Shown here piece after piece: positions 1 to 8,157 of a stretch of DNA of 64,000 nucleotides. The stretch lies in contig NZ_VEFS01000006.1 of assembly GCF_007679045.1 (NCBI RefSeq), forward strand, positions 116,426-180,425, written 5' to 3'. The notes below the pieces were generated by a model. It searched no databases. It was not told the DNA's origin and saw nothing but the letters and a program-made list of their open reading frames with translations. The translations under genes and the position numbers were made by a program. The stretch's first letter is position 1. Every line of letters starts with the position of its first letter. Source of the DNA: Microbacterium sp. BH-3-3-3 (GTDB lineage: Bacteria; Actinomycetota; Actinomycetes; Actinomycetales; Microbacteriaceae).

Positions 1-237
1 GTCGACCATTTCCCCGCTCAAGACCTGCTGATCGTCAAGCCCTCCGGCGACGAGCGCGAGGTGCTCGTGCCCTTCGTGAGCGCGATCGTCCCCGAGGTCG
101 ACATCGCCGGCGGCCGCGTCGTCATCACCCCGCCGACCGGTCTGTTCGAAGACCTCCCGGCCGACGTCGACGACGAGCCGGAGCCCGCGGATGCCGCGGT
201 CGAGGCCGACGAGAACCCCGACTCCCGCGAGGACTGA
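1..237 (+). CDS. rimM: Ribosome maturation factor RimM (C-terminal part)
   Basis: The window opens inside this gene; 78 codons remain before the TGA at 235-237. RimM binds ribosomal protein S19 and assists maturation of the 30S subunit. The visible part matches the C-terminal PRC-barrel half of the family, with the hydrophobic run [19 protein letters not shown] followed by an [17 protein letters not shown] strand pair and a GLF motif. An acidic tail rich in Asp, Glu and Pro closes the protein. The stop is directly followed by the trmD start, the standard rimM-trmD arrangement, so the two are co-transcribed. The N-terminal half lies outside the window. Confidence 0.93.
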   Translation, partial: VDHFPAQDLLIVKPSGDEREVLVPFVSAIVPEVDIAGGRVVITPPTGLFEDLPADVDDEPEPADAAVEADENPDSRED

Positions 238-238
238 C

Positions 239-928
239 GTGCGCATCGACGTCGTCTCGATCTTCCCGACGATCTTCGACGCTCTCGAGGTGTCGCTGTT
301 GGGCAAGGCCCGGCAGAGCGGACTCCTCGACGTGCGCGTGCACGATCTGCGCGACTACACGCACGATCGACACCGAACCGTCGACGACACCCCGTACGGC
401 GGCGGAGCCGGCATGGTCATGAAGCCGGAGCCGTGGGGCCTCGCGCTCGACGACATCGCCGGCGGCGTCGACCCGCGACCGGTCATCGTCTTCCCCTCTC
501 CTGCCGGGGAGCGCTTCACCCAGGCCACAGCTCGCGAGCTGTCTCAGGCCCCGCACCTCGTCTTCGGGTGTGGGCGCTACGAGGGCATCGACGAGCGCGT
601 GTTCGACTACGCGTCCGAGCTCGGCGAGGTGCGCCTGATCAGCCTCGGCGACTACGTGCTGAACGGCGGTGAAGTCGCCGTGATGGCGATGATCGAGGCC
701 ATCGGGCGTCTCGTGCCCGGCGTGGTCGGCAACCCCGAGAGCCTCGTCGAGGAGTCGCACGAAGACGGCCTCCTCGAGTACCCGTCGTTCACCAAGCCCG
801 CCGTGTGGCGCGAGCGCGAGGTGCCGCCGGTGCTCCTGAGCGGCAACCACGGCGCCGTGGCCTCGTGGCGCCGCGAGCAGCAGATCGAGCGCACGCGCGA
901 GCGTCGGCCCGACCTCCTCGCCGACTGA
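239..928 (+). CDS. trmD: tRNA (guanine-N1)-methyltransferase TrmD
   Basis: TrmD methylates G37 of tRNAs that read codons starting with C, which prevents +1 frameshifting; it is essential and works as a homodimer. With the GTG start at 239, one base after the rimM stop, the protein is 229 residues, close to the family norm. The SPOUT trefoil-knot motifs are visible: [12 protein letters not shown] near residue 110 and [13 protein letters not shown] near residue 135, both S-adenosylmethionine-binding, plus the [15 protein letters not shown] segment that carries the catalytic Asp. An upstream ATG at 191 would overlap rimM by 47 bases and add non-conserved residues, so it was not chosen. Unlike many actinobacteria, rplS does not follow directly. 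Confidence 0.96.
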   Translation: MRIDVVSIFPTIFDALEVSLLGKARQSGLLDVRVHDLRDYTHDRHRTVDDTPYGGGAGMVMKPEPWGLALDDIAGGVDPRPVIVFPSPAGERFTQATARELSQAPHLVFGCGRYEGIDERVFDYASELGEVRLISLGDYVLNGGEVAVMAMIEAIGRLVPGVVGNPESLVEESHEDGLLEYPSFTKPAVWREREVPPVLLSGNHGAVASWRREQQIERTRERRPDLLAD

Positions 929-952
929 GCGTCACCGCCTTCGCGTGCGACT

Positions 953-972
953 CCGGATGCCGCGGCATCCGG
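953..972. repeat. Perfect 20-bp palindrome made of two CGGATGCC motifs
   Basis: CCGGATGCCGCGGCATCCGG reads identically on both strands and lies 25 bases after the trmD stop. It is a head-to-head pair of the dispersed CGGATGCC motif without a spacer. There is no U tract, so it is not a canonical terminator alone, but it may slow transcription between the convergent trmD and map genes. Confidence 0.7.
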
Positions 973-1059
973 TCGTCCGACAGCGCTCGAGCGGTCGTTC
1001 GGCGCCGCGGGTGCAGCGTCTCCGCGCCTCGCGGACGACACCGGCAGGGCCGGACATGA

Positions 1060-1091
1060 CGGATGCCGCGACCCCGAGGCCGCGGCATCCG
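1060..1091. terminator. Hairpin between convergent trmD and map
   Basis: CGGATGCCGCG at 1060-1070 pairs with CGCGGCATCCG at 1081-1091 across a ten-base loop, an 11-bp perfect stem placed 11 bases after the map stop on the reverse strand. It is another inverted pair of the GGATGCC motif. No clear T run follows on either strand, so the terminator role is inferred from position and stem strength. Confidence 0.5.
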
Positions 1092-1101
1092 GAAACAATC
1101 G

Positions 1102-1884
1102 TCAGTCGACGCCGAGGAACGAGCGATCGGTCAGCACGATCGGGCCCGCGGTGGTGATGGCGACGGTGTGCTCGGAGTGCGCTCCGCGCGAGCCGTCGAC
1201 GCTGCGCAGCGTCCACCCGTCGGGGTCGGTGACCAGCTCGTCGGTGGTCTGCAGGAACCACGGCTCGAGCGCCAGCACGAGGCCGTCGCGCAGCGGGTAG
1301 CCGCGCCCGGCCTTGCCGTCGTTGGCGACGTGCGGGTCGCCGTGCATCGTGCGCCCGACGCCGTGACCGCCGAAGTCGGTGTTGATGCTGAGGCCCTCGG
1401 CGTGCGCGACGGCGGCGATCGCGGCGGAAATGTCGCCGATCTTGTGGCCCACCGTCGCGGCCTCGATCGCCGCGGCCAGCGCGCGCTGCGAGGTGTCGAT
1501 GAGGGCGAGGTCCTCGTCGCGAGCGGTGCCCACCACGAACGAGACCGCCGAGTCGGCGACCCAGCCGTCGACCGAGGCCGCGAAGTCGAGCGAGACGAGG
1601 TCGCCGTCGCGCAGCGCGTAGTCGTGGGGGAGGCCGTGCAGCACCGCGTCGTTGATCGAGGTGCACAGCACCTTGCCGAAGGGGCTCGCGCCGAACGAGG
1701 GGTGGTAGTCGATGTAGCAGGACTCGGCTCCCGCGGCGCGGATCATGTCGTGAGCGCGACGGTCGAGCTGCAGCAGGTTGGTGCCGACCTTCGTCTCGTC
1801 GCGCAGGGTCGCCAGCACTTCGGCGACGAATCGCCCGGCCGGACGCATCGCGTCGATCTCAGCCGGGGTGCGCAGTTCGATCAT
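1102..1884 (-). CDS. map: Type I methionine aminopeptidase
   Basis: Removes the initiator methionine from nascent proteins in the cytoplasm. The 260-residue product shows the five metal ligands of the pita-bread fold: two Asp in SLDFAASVDGWVADSAV, His in GGHGVGRTMH, Glu in ALEPWF and Glu in HSEHTVAI. The substrate-pocket His is in YIDYHPSFG. The ATG at 1884 was chosen because the family begins with an IELRTP..I..M..AG.. segment and because GGAAGGAAG sits just upstream on the reverse strand. It lies antisense between trmD and rplS and is convergent with trmD. Actinobacteria often carry a second map by the secY-adk cluster, so this may be one of two paralogues. Confidence 0.95.
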   Translation of the reverse strand: MIELRTPAEIDAMRPAGRFVAEVLATLRDETKVGTNLLQLDRRAHDMIRAAGAESCYIDYHPSFGASPFGKVLCTSINDAVLHGLPHDYALRDGDLVSLDFAASVDGWVADSAVSFVVGTARDEDLALIDTSQRALAAAIEAATVGHKIGDISAAIAAVAHAEGLSINTDFGGHGVGRTMHGDPHVANDGKAGRGYPLRDGLVLALEPWFLQTTDELVTDPDGWTLRSVDGSRGAHSEHTVAITTAGPIVLTDRSFLGVD

Positions 1885-1984
1885 GGGGGTCTTCCTTCCG
1901 TCGAACTCCCATTGTCCCCGATGCGGGGCTCGTACCCGCTCCGGAGACAGAGGCATCTCAAAGCCACCGCACATGGATCGGCCA

Positions 1985-1990
1985 TAGCAT
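1985..1990 (+). promoter_or_regulatory. Leaderless -10 element for the 1997 membrane gene
   Basis: TAGCAT fits the TANNNT -10 consensus and ends six bases before the ATG at 1997. Transcription would then start at or very near the start codon. No Shine-Dalgarno sequence is present. Confidence 0.5.
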
Positions 1991-1996
1991 CGGTTC

Positions 1997-2488
1997 ATGG
2001 TGCTGCGCCGAATCTTCTTCCGCTGGCTGTTCCCCGCGGCCTTCGTGCTGCCGCTGTGGTTGTTCATCGGGTGGATCGTGTTCTCGGGCGGAAGCGGCTG
2101 GGCTCTGCTCTGGCTGTTCATGGCCGCCCCCGCGGTCTTCGTGTCGCAGCTGATCCTGACCCTGGTCGTGCGGGCGCGCGCCTCCGTGCGCGAGTCGCGC
2201 GCCGTGTCGTGGCGTGATGCGGCCGGCATCGGCGTGTGGCACGTCGCGATCGTGGCGCTCGGGCTCTTCGACTCGCGGATCTTCTTCCCGCTGCTCGTGC
2301 TCTCGGTGCTCGGCGCTCTGCTGCTGTTCTGGTCGTCGCTCGCCCAGCTGTGGAACGAGGCGCGCGGAGTGGCGACCGTCATGCACACCAGCGACGGAAC
2401 CGCCTACATCCCGCCCGTGCGCGAGCGTCCGGCGGCGCCGGTCGACGGCGAGGTCATCGTCGTGTCCGAGACGCGGCGGCCCGACTGA
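1997..2488 (+). CDS. Small membrane protein of unknown function
   Basis: A 163-residue protein with an Arg-rich start (MVLRRIFFR) and four likely membrane segments: residues about 10-30, 35-57, 75-90 and 93-115. A cytoplasmic C-terminal tail of about 45 residues ends in ETRRPD. No catalytic or binding motif is visible and I do not recognise a named family. It stands alone between the reverse map and rplS, with its own leaderless-type promoter. The regular composition and codon use argue that it is a real gene. Function unknown; a structural or transport-accessory role would be a guess. Confidence 0.8.
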   Translation: MVLRRIFFRWLFPAAFVLPLWLFIGWIVFSGGSGWALLWLFMAAPAVFVSQLILTLVVRARASVRESRAVSWRDAAGIGVWHVAIVALGLFDSRIFFPLLVLSVLGALLLFWSSLAQLWNEARGVATVMHTSDGTAYIPPVRERPAAPVDGEVIVVSETRRPD

Positions 2489-2495
2489 GGCCGGT

Positions 2496-2524
2496 TTGGC
2501 CGGGTGGTCGCGGCGTGGCAGAAT
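2496..2524 (+). promoter_or_regulatory. Candidate sigma-A type promoter of rplS
   Basis: TTGGCC (2496-2501) and CAGAAT (2519-2524) are separated by 17 bases and each match four of six consensus positions. Transcription from here would give an rplS leader of roughly 120 nucleotides, long enough to hold a regulatory structure. Confidence 0.45.
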
Positions 2525-2649
2525 AGACGATTGTGCCCTGACAGACTCTGCCTCAGGGGAGTCCGCCGCATCCCGCGGCCTCGGGCACGCCTCACCTTTT
2601 CCCCTTTAATCGTGCGATCGACCTGTGGCGGTCGCAGGAAGTGATGATC

Positions 2650-2997
2650 ATGCAGATCCTCGACTCCGTCGACGCGGCTTCGCTGCGCTCCGACATCCCC
2701 GTCTTCGCCCCCGGCGACACCGTCAAGGTGCACGTCAACATCACCGAAGGCACCCGCTCGCGTATCCAGGTGTTCCAGGGCGTCGTCATCGGCCGCTCCG
2801 GCGACGGCGTGCGCGAGACCTTCTGCGTCCGCAAGGTCAGCTTCCAGGTCGGCGTCGAGCGCACCTTCCCGGTCCACAGCCCCGTGATCGACCACATCGA
2901 GGTCGTCACGCGCGGGGACGTGCGTCGCGCCAAGCTGTACTACCTGCGCAGCCTGCGTGGCAAGAAGGCCAAGATCAAGGAGAAGCGCGACCGCTGA
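2650..2997 (+). CDS. rplS: 50S ribosomal protein L19
   Basis: L19 sits at the 30S-50S interface. The 115-residue product shows the family pattern: [19 protein letters not shown] near the start, the [12 protein letters not shown] strand, [18 protein letters not shown] and the basic [19 protein letters not shown] tail. Three in-frame starts exist, GTG 2641, ATG 2644 and ATG 2650. ATG 2650 is chosen because AGGAA at 2636-2640 lies nine bases before it, whereas the others are too close, and because family members begin at [11 protein letters not shown] strong terminator follows directly, so it is probably a single-gene transcript. Confidence 0.96.
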   Translation: MQILDSVDAASLRSDIPVFAPGDTVKVHVNITEGTRSRIQVFQGVVIGRSGDGVRETFCVRKVSFQVGVERTFPVHSPVIDHIEVVTRGDVRRAKLYYLRSLRGKKAKIKEKRDR

Positions 2998-3010
2998 GTC
3001 CGCTCTCTCG

Positions 3011-3049
3011 AACGCCCCGTGGGTCCGCCCACGGGGCGTTCGGCGTTTT
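3011..3049 (+). terminator. Intrinsic terminator of rplS
   Basis: AACGCCCCGTGGG (3011-3023) pairs perfectly with CCCACGGGGCGTT (3028-3040) around a four-base loop, followed by CGGCGTTTTC. A 13-bp GC-rich stem with a T run 13 bases after the rplS stop is a textbook intrinsic terminator. Confidence 0.9.
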
Positions 3050-3139
3050 CGCGGGTGAGCCGGTCACGGGCGGCGGCTCGGATATGCGAACCTGGTCTGT
3101 GCGGTTCCCCGACGGGCGGTGGACCCGGTGAAGGATCAC

Positions 3140-3889
3140 ATGAGCGACCAGACCGCCTCGACCTCGGATGCCGTGGCATCCCGTTCCGCCGCACCCCGGC
3201 GCCGTGGATGGGGGGCGTTCTTCCGCGACCTGCTGGTCATCGTCGTGATCGCCCTGCTCGTGTCGTTCCTGGTGAAGACCTTCGTCGTGCGCTCGTTCTA
3301 CATCCCGTCGGCCTCGATGGAAAACACCTTGATGATCAAGGACCGCATCCTCGTCGACGAGCTGACCCCCCGCTTCGGGGAGTACTCGCGCGGCGACGTC
3401 GTCGTCTTCCGCGATCCCGGCGGCTGGCTCGATCAGACCCCGGCACCGGCGCGATCGCCGTTCGTCGAGGGCGTGGACTGGGTCCTCTCGCTCTTCGGCC
3501 TGTCTGCTCCCGACAGCGACGACCACCTCATCAAGCGCGTGATCGGCGTCGCCGGCGACCACGTGGTGTGCTGCAACGCGCTCGGCCAGACCGAGGTCAA
3601 CGGCGTGCCGATCGACGAGCCCTACGTGCGCCTCGCGCCCGGGGCGACCGCCCCCACGCCCGTCCCGTACGACGTCACCGTCCCGGACGGTTCGCTGTGG
3701 GTGCTCGGCGACAACCGCAACAGCTCCCGCGACTCCCGCTTCAACCAGGATCAGCCCGGTCGCGGCTTCGTTCCGGTCGACAACGTCGTCGGACGCGCGT
3801 TCCTCATCACGTGGCCGTTCGACCGGTTCGGGCTGATCGACTTCCACCACGAGGTGTTCGCGGGGGTTCCCGCACCGGGAGCGCAGTGA
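3140..3889 (+). CDS. lepB: Signal peptidase I
   Basis: Cleaves signal peptides from exported proteins at the outer face of the membrane. The 249-residue product has a short cytoplasmic N-terminus, one membrane segment at about residues 28-50, then the catalytic Ser in PSASMENTL (Ser59) and the general-base Lys in HLIKRVIGVAGD (Lys132). GDNRNSSRDSR near residue 190 is the conserved box E. A loop of about 35 residues separates boxes C and D. ATG 3140 is preferred because AAGGA lies four to five bases upstream; a GTG at 3119 would add seven residues. The stop overlaps the rnhB start by three bases, so the two are translationally coupled. Confidence 0.95.
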   Translation: MSDQTASTSDAVASRSAAPRRRGWGAFFRDLLVIVVIALLVSFLVKTFVVRSFYIPSASMENTLMIKDRILVDELTPRFGEYSRGDVVVFRDPGGWLDQTPAPARSPFVEGVDWVLSLFGLSAPDSDDHLIKRVIGVAGDHVVCCNALGQTEVNGVPIDEPYVRLAPGATAPTPVPYDVTVPDGSLWVLGDNRNSSRDSRFNQDQPGRGFVPVDNVVGRAFLITWPFDRFGLIDFHHEVFAGVPAPGAQ

Positions 3890-4539
3890 TCGAGCCCACC
3901 CTCACCCTCGAGCGGCGCCTGCTGAAAGAGCACGCGCTGATCATTGCGTGCGACGAGGTCGGGCGCGGTGCCCTGGCCGGCCCGGTGGCCGTCGGGGCGG
4001 CCGTGATCGACCCCGCGCGTTCGCGCAAGCGCGTGCCGGCGGGTCTGCGCGACTCGAAGCTCGTGCCCGAGGCGCGGCGCCCCGAGGTCGCGGCGCGTGC
4101 GGCCGCCTTCGTGCAGCACAGCGCCGTGGGGTGGGCGAGCTCGGTCGAGGTCGACGAGATCGGCATCATCCGCGCCCTGGGCCTCGCCGCGGTGCGCGCG
4201 ATCGCCGATCTGCGCGCGCACGGGGTCGTGCCCGAAGACGCGCTCGTCATCCTCGACGGCAACCACGACTACATCACGCCCGCGGGGGAGTCCGGGCTGC
4301 GCGTGCAGCCCATCGTGAAGGCCGACCGCGACTGCGCGAGCGCCGCCGCGGCATCCGTCATCGCCAAGGTCGCCCGCGACACCCTCATGACCGGCCTGCA
4401 CGACGACCTGCCCGCGTACGGCTGGGCGCGCAACAAGGGCTACGCCAGCCTCGACCACCGCGACGCGATCGCCGCCCACGGCGTGAGCGTGCACCACCGT
4501 CACTCGTGGGCGATCGCGGCCGCGCCGACCCTGTTCTGA
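3886..4539 (+). CDS. rnhB: Ribonuclease HII
   Basis: Removes RNA, including single misincorporated ribonucleotides, from RNA-DNA hybrids. The 217-residue protein has the active-site Asp-Glu pair in CDEVGRG (about residues 23-24), the LRDSK segment, an Asp in VILDGNHDY and an Asp in VKADRDC. The GRGALAGPV loop that reads the ribonucleotide junction is intact. The GTG start at 3886 overlaps the lepB TGA as GTGA. The lepB-rnhB-DUF2469 order is common in actinobacteria. Confidence 0.95.
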   Translation: MIEPTLTLERRLLKEHALIIACDEVGRGALAGPVAVGAAVIDPARSRKRVPAGLRDSKLVPEARRPEVAARAAAFVQHSAVGWASSVEVDEIGIIRALGLAAVRAIADLRAHGVVPEDALVILDGNHDYITPAGESGLRVQPIVKADRDCASAAAASVIAKVARDTLMTGLHDDLPAYGWARNKGYASLDHRDAIAAHGVSVHHRHSWAIAAAPTLF

Positions 4540-4613
4540 CCGGGCGCTGCGCCCACGCCGTTCGGACGCGCCCGGGGCGCCGTCACCGTGCGGCCGTGGC
4601 GGCGGGGCGCGCC

Positions 4614-4619
4614 TAGGAT
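4614..4619 (+). promoter_or_regulatory. -10 element upstream of the DUF2469 gene
   Basis: TAGGAT ends nine bases before the ATG at 4629. A GGAG also lies between the element and the ATG, so a very short leader with ribosome-binding site and a leaderless start are both possible. Confidence 0.4.
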
Positions 4620-4628
4620 GGAGTCACC

Positions 4629-4952
4629 ATGGATGACGACGTCTTCGAGGACTACGACCGCGAACTCGAACTGGCCCTGTACCGCGAGTACCGCGATGTC
4701 GTGCGCCAATTCACCTACGTGATCGAGACTGAGCGTCGGTTCTACCTCGCCAACGACGTCAACGTCGTGCGTCGCGACACCGAGCACGACTTCTACTTCG
4801 AGATCTCGATGACCGACGTCTGGGTGTGGGACATCTACCGCGCCGACCGCTTCGTCAAGTCGGTGCGCGTGCTGACCTTCAAAGACGTCAACGTCGAAGA
4901 GCTGTCGCGGCACGACTTCCAGCTGCCCGACGAGCTCTCGCTCGACAACTGA
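4629..4952 (+). CDS. DUF2469 family protein
   Basis: A 107-residue, strongly acidic protein that matches the actinobacterial DUF2469 family almost end to end: MDDDVFEDYDRELELALYRE, then VVRQFTYVIETERRFYLAN, then DFYFEISMTDVWVWDIYR and a C-terminal VLTFKDVNVEEL. There are no membrane segments and no recognisable active site. The family is conserved next to rnhB and yraN in this phylum, which hints at nucleic-acid or RNA metabolism, but the function is not established. Confidence 0.9.
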   Translation: MDDDVFEDYDRELELALYREYRDVVRQFTYVIETERRFYLANDVNVVRRDTEHDFYFEISMTDVWVWDIYRADRFVKSVRVLTFKDVNVEELSRHDFQLPDELSLDN

Positions 4953-4983
4953 CGCCTCCTCCCCAGCGGGCCGTCTGCGGGGC

Positions 4984-4992
4984 TTGTCCACA
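4984..4992 (+). promoter_or_regulatory. Isolated DnaA box upstream of yraN-comM-dprA
   Basis: TTGTCCACA is a perfect match to the DnaA box form favoured in GC-rich actinobacteria. It lies in the 93-bp gap before yraN, 53 bases ahead of the start codon. A single box cannot be an origin; it could let DnaA regulate the operon. Confidence 0.5.
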
Positions 4993-5045
4993 GATGGCGC
5001 CGTCCTCCCCGCGCGAGGGATCATCCGGATGCCACGCTCTCGGGC

Positions 5046-5408
5046 ATGGCAGCGAAAGACGACCTCGGCCGAGCCGGAGAAGAGCGCGCCGTCGCCTTCC
5101 TGAGCGACGACGGCTACCGCATCATCGACCGCAATTGGCGGTGCCCGCAGGGCGAGATCGACATCGTCGCCGAGCGCGACGACACCCTCGTGGTGATCGA
5201 GGTGAAGACGCGCCGCAGCGAGGCGTTCGGTCACCCGTTCGAGGCGATCGACCGCCGCAAGGCCGAGCGGCTGTGGCGACTGGCCATGGCGTGGCTCGCC
5301 GCGCACCCCGACGAAGCCCGCGGGCGCGCCCTGCGCATCGACGCGATCGGACTCATCGGCGAAGACCCCGCGACGGCACGCCTCGAGCACCTCGAAGACG
5401 CGCTGTGA
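5046..5408 (+). CDS. yraN: UPF0102 family protein YraN, predicted nuclease fold
   Basis: A 120-residue protein of the YraN/UPF0102 family, which has an endonuclease-like fold. Family features are GRAGEERAVAFLSDDGYRIIDRNWRCPQGEIDIVAERD and VVIEVKTRR, the Asp and Glu-x-Lys of the PD-(D/E)XK pattern. Biochemical function is not settled; conservation next to comM, dprA and rnhB suggests a role in DNA recombination or repair. The stop overlaps the comM start (GTGA), so they are coupled. A DnaA box sits 54 bp upstream. Confidence 0.9.
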   Translation: MAAKDDLGRAGEERAVAFLSDDGYRIIDRNWRCPQGEIDIVAERDDTLVVIEVKTRRSEAFGHPFEAIDRRKAERLWRLAMAWLAAHPDEARGRALRIDAIGLIGEDPATARLEHLEDAL

Positions 5409-6928
5409 CCGTCGCGCGCACCTGGGCCATCGCCCTCTCGGGCCTGCGGGGCGACCTCGTCGAGGTCGAGGCCGACGTATCGCCGCAGATGCCGGAGTTC
5501 GCCATCATCGGGCTGGCCGACAAGGCGCTCGGCGAAGCCGGCCGACGCGTGCGCAACGCCTGCGCCAACCGCGGCCTCGACCTTCCCAAACGCCGTGTGA
5601 CGGTGAACCTCTCACCGGCGAGCCTGCCCAAGCGCGGCTCGGGGTTCGACGTGGCGATCGCCGTGGCCGCCCTCGCCACGAGCGTGCGGATGGATGCCGA
5701 TCACGTCGCGCAAACGGTGCACCTCGGCGAACTCGGTCTCGACGGGCGGCTGCGTCCCGTTCCGGGCGTGCTGCCGGCGGTGGTCGCCGCGCACCGCGGG
5801 GGAGTGCGGCGGGTCGTCGTGCCCGTCGCCAACGCCGCGGAGGCGCGGCTGGTCGAGGGCATCGAGGTCTTCGCCGCGGTGTGCCTCGCGGAGGTGGTGC
5901 GCTGGCACGGCGGATCCTGCGATGCGCCCGATCTCGCCCCCGTCGATGCTCCCACCGCCGCGGCCGCCGACGATGCGCCGCTCGAGCTCGCCGACGTGGT
6001 CGGGCAGTCCGAGGCGGTCGATGCGCTCGTGGTGGCGGCAGCGGGCGGGCACCACATCCTCATGAGCGGTCCGCCCGGTGCGGGCAAGACGATGCTCGCC
6101 CGACGCTTGCCCGGCATCCTGCCTCCGCTCGACGACGAGGCGGCGCTGTCGGTCGCTTCGGTGCGATCGCTCGCGGGCGAGACGGTGACGCGGCTCTCTC
6201 GGACGCCTCCCTTCGAGAGCCCGCACCACGGAGCGACCGCCGCGGCCTTGATCGGGGGCGGATCGGGCATCGTGCGTCCGGGTGCCATCGCGCGTGCAAG
6301 CGAAGGCGTGCTCTTCCTCGATGAAGGAGGAGAATTCTCCGCCGCCGTGCTCGACGCCCTGCGGCAACCGCTCGAGAGCGGCGTCATCCAGGTGCACCGG
6401 TCGGGGGTGTCCGCCACCTATCCGGCCCGGTTCCAGCTCGTCATCGCGACGAACCCGTGTCCGTGCGGCCAGTACGGGGTCGCGGGCGGATCCTGCGAGT
6501 GCGCGCCGCAGGCGATCCGCCGGTACACCCGTCGACTGTCGGGTCCCCTTCTCGACCGCATCGACATCGATCTGCGCCTGCAGCGGGTGTCGTCGGCGCG
6601 ACAGGCCAAGGATGTGCAGCCCACCAGCACCGCCCAGGCGCGCGAGGTCGTGGCATCCGCCCGCGCCCGCGCGGCGCACCGGTGGGCGCAGACCCCCTGG
6701 CGGCGCAACGCCGACGTGCCCGGCACCTGGCTCCGCGGACCCGCAGCGCCCGCGGCCGACGTGCTGCGCCCGCTCGACACGGCCCTGCGCCGCGGCGCCC
6801 TCACCCTGCGCGGCTACGACCGTCTGGTCCGGGTCGCGTGGACGGTGGCCGACCTCGCCGGGCACGACGACCTGCGTGCCGACGACGTCGGCCGAGCGCT
6901 CTTCCTTCGGCAGGGATCCCGCACGTGA
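5405..6928 (+). CDS. comM: ComM/YifB-type AAA+ helicase
   Basis: ComM is a hexameric AAA+ helicase that drives branch migration during homologous recombination, including natural transformation in competent species. The 507-residue product has the N-terminal Lon-protease-like fold (residues 1-170, with NLSPASLPKRGSGFDVAIA), Walker A GPPGAGKTM near residue 222, a Walker B LFLDE, the NPCPCGQYG zinc-type motif, sensor LLDRIDIDL and a C-terminal Mg-chelatase-like domain. Walker B continues as GGEF, where many family members have a hydrophobic-Pro pair before EF. The GTG at 5405 overlaps the yraN stop, and its own stop overlaps dprA. Confidence 0.94.
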   Translation: MTVARTWAIALSGLRGDLVEVEADVSPQMPEFAIIGLADKALGEAGRRVRNACANRGLDLPKRRVTVNLSPASLPKRGSGFDVAIAVAALATSVRMDADHVAQTVHLGELGLDGRLRPVPGVLPAVVAAHRGGVRRVVVPVANAAEARLVEGIEVFAAVCLAEVVRWHGGSCDAPDLAPVDAPTAAAADDAPLELADVVGQSEAVDALVVAAAGGHHILMSGPPGAGKTMLARRLPGILPPLDDEAALSVASVRSLAGETVTRLSRTPPFESPHHGATAAALIGGGSGIVRPGAIARASEGVLFLDEGGEFSAAVLDALRQPLESGVIQVHRSGVSATYPARFQLVIATNPCPCGQYGVAGGSCECAPQAIRRYTRRLSGPLLDRIDIDLRLQRVSSARQAKDVQPTSTAQAREVVASARARAAHRWAQTPWRRNADVPGTWLRGPAAPAADVLRPLDTALRRGALTLRGYDRLVRVAWTVADLAGHDDLRADDVGRALFLRQGSRT

Positions 6929-8082
6929 CCGCCCTCGATCCCTCGCCGCGCGCCGCCGCGGACCTGGCGGCGGTGCGGCCCGGTGACTCCACCGACCCGA
7001 GCGACGTCTACGCCCGCGTCGTGTGGAACGTGCTGGTCGAACCCGGAGACGGGGTGGCGGGCGCGCTCATCCGCACCTATGGCGCGCGGGAGGCGCTGCG
7101 CATCGCGACGAGTGACGAGGCGCCCGAGCTGGCCCCGGCACGCGCGCGGTGGATGCCGCGTCTGCAGCCCACGGCGATCGAGGCGGCTCTCGCATCGGCC
7201 CGACGTGCGGAGGCGCGGTTCGTCGTCCCCGGCGATCCCGCATGGCCGACGCGGCTCGACGACCTCGATGACCATGCCCCGCTCGCGCTCTGGCGTCGCG
7301 GCGGACACGAGACGGCCGCCGCCCCGACGATCGCCCTCGTCGGAGCGCGTGCGGCGACAGCGTACGGCGAGGGGGTCGCCGCCGACCTCGCGGGGGATCT
7401 TTCCGCTGCGGGAGCCGCCGTCGTGTCGGGAGCCGCGTACGGGGTCGACGGCGCGTGCCATCGCGCCGCTCTGGCCGCCGGGGGAGCGACGATCGCCGTG
7501 CTGGCCGGAGGGGTCGACCGCCCGTACCCCCGCGGACACGAGGCCCTGCTGGGGCAGATCGCCGCCCGAGGCGCGGTGTGGAGCGAGACCCCGTGCGGAG
7601 CGGCGCCGACCAAGTGGAGGTTTTTGGCGCGCAACAGACTCATCGCCGCGTTGGCCGACGCGGTGGTGGTCGTCGAGGCGGGGTGGCGCAGTGGCTCGCT
7701 CAACACCGCGGCGCACGCGGCGAGCCTCGGTCGGCCGCTCGGGGCGGTGCCCGGTCCGGTCACCAGCGCCGCCTCGGCCGGGTGCCATCGGGTTCTGCGC
7801 GAATACGGCGGCGTTTGCATCACCTCGGCGTCGGATGTCTGGGACATGTTGGGCGCGAGAGGTGAGCCATCGGTCGCCGACGACCGCCCCGCTCCCGAGG
7901 TCGTGCGCCTCTTCGATGCGCTGTCGGCACGCTCGCCCCGGTCGACCACCGAAGTGGCTCGGCGCAGCGGTCTGGCCCCTGACGAGGCGGGCGTGTTGCT
8001 GGGGTTCGCCGAGCTCGAGGGCCGCGTCGCGCGCGACGACGCCGGGCTGTGGCGCGCGACGAGCGCTGGGGAGGGGCGATGA
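6925..8082 (+). CDS. dprA: DNA-processing protein DprA
   Basis: DprA protects incoming single-stranded DNA and loads RecA during transformation, and it is also kept in species not known to be competent. The 385-residue protein has an N-terminal helical region, the Rossmann-like core starting at IALVGARAATAYGEGVA (about residue 135), SGAAYGVDGACHRAAL, LAGGVDRPYPRGH, the FLARNRLIAALADAVVVVEAGWRSGSLNTA segment, and a C-terminal winged-helix region. The GTG at 6925 overlaps the comM TGA. Together with comM it forms a DNA-uptake or recombination pair; no comEA, comEC or pilus genes are in this window. Confidence 0.94.
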   Translation: MTALDPSPRAAADLAAVRPGDSTDPSDVYARVVWNVLVEPGDGVAGALIRTYGAREALRIATSDEAPELAPARARWMPRLQPTAIEAALASARRAEARFVVPGDPAWPTRLDDLDDHAPLALWRRGGHETAAAPTIALVGARAATAYGEGVAADLAGDLSAAGAAVVSGAAYGVDGACHRAALAAGGATIAVLAGGVDRPYPRGHEALLGQIAARGAVWSETPCGAAPTKWRFLARNRLIAALADAVVVVEAGWRSGSLNTAAHAASLGRPLGAVPGPVTSAASAGCHRVLREYGGVCITSASDVWDMLGARGEPSVADDRPAPEVVRLFDALSARSPRSTTEVARRSGLAPDEAGVLLGFAELEGRVARDDAGLWRATSAGEGR

Positions 8083-8157
8083 GCAGGGGCGTGCCGTGCT
8101 TCCCCGCTCTGCGCGTGGCGTGCACACGGGTTTGGCGGGCACGGGCAGGCTGAAGCC

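Noticed and set aside
1102..2388. A longer reverse reading frame (428 residues) covering map and the upstream region
   Set aside because: Only the part from the ATG at 1884 matches methionine aminopeptidase; the rest is antisense to the 1997 membrane gene.
2525..2649. A riboswitch or L19 leader in the rplS 5' region
   Set aside because: No known aptamer or convincing stem was found; only a promoter candidate is supported.
3019..4539. A fused reading frame joining the lepB region and rnhB
   Set aside because: The first part is the wrong frame of lepB; RNase HII begins at the GTG overlapping the lepB stop.
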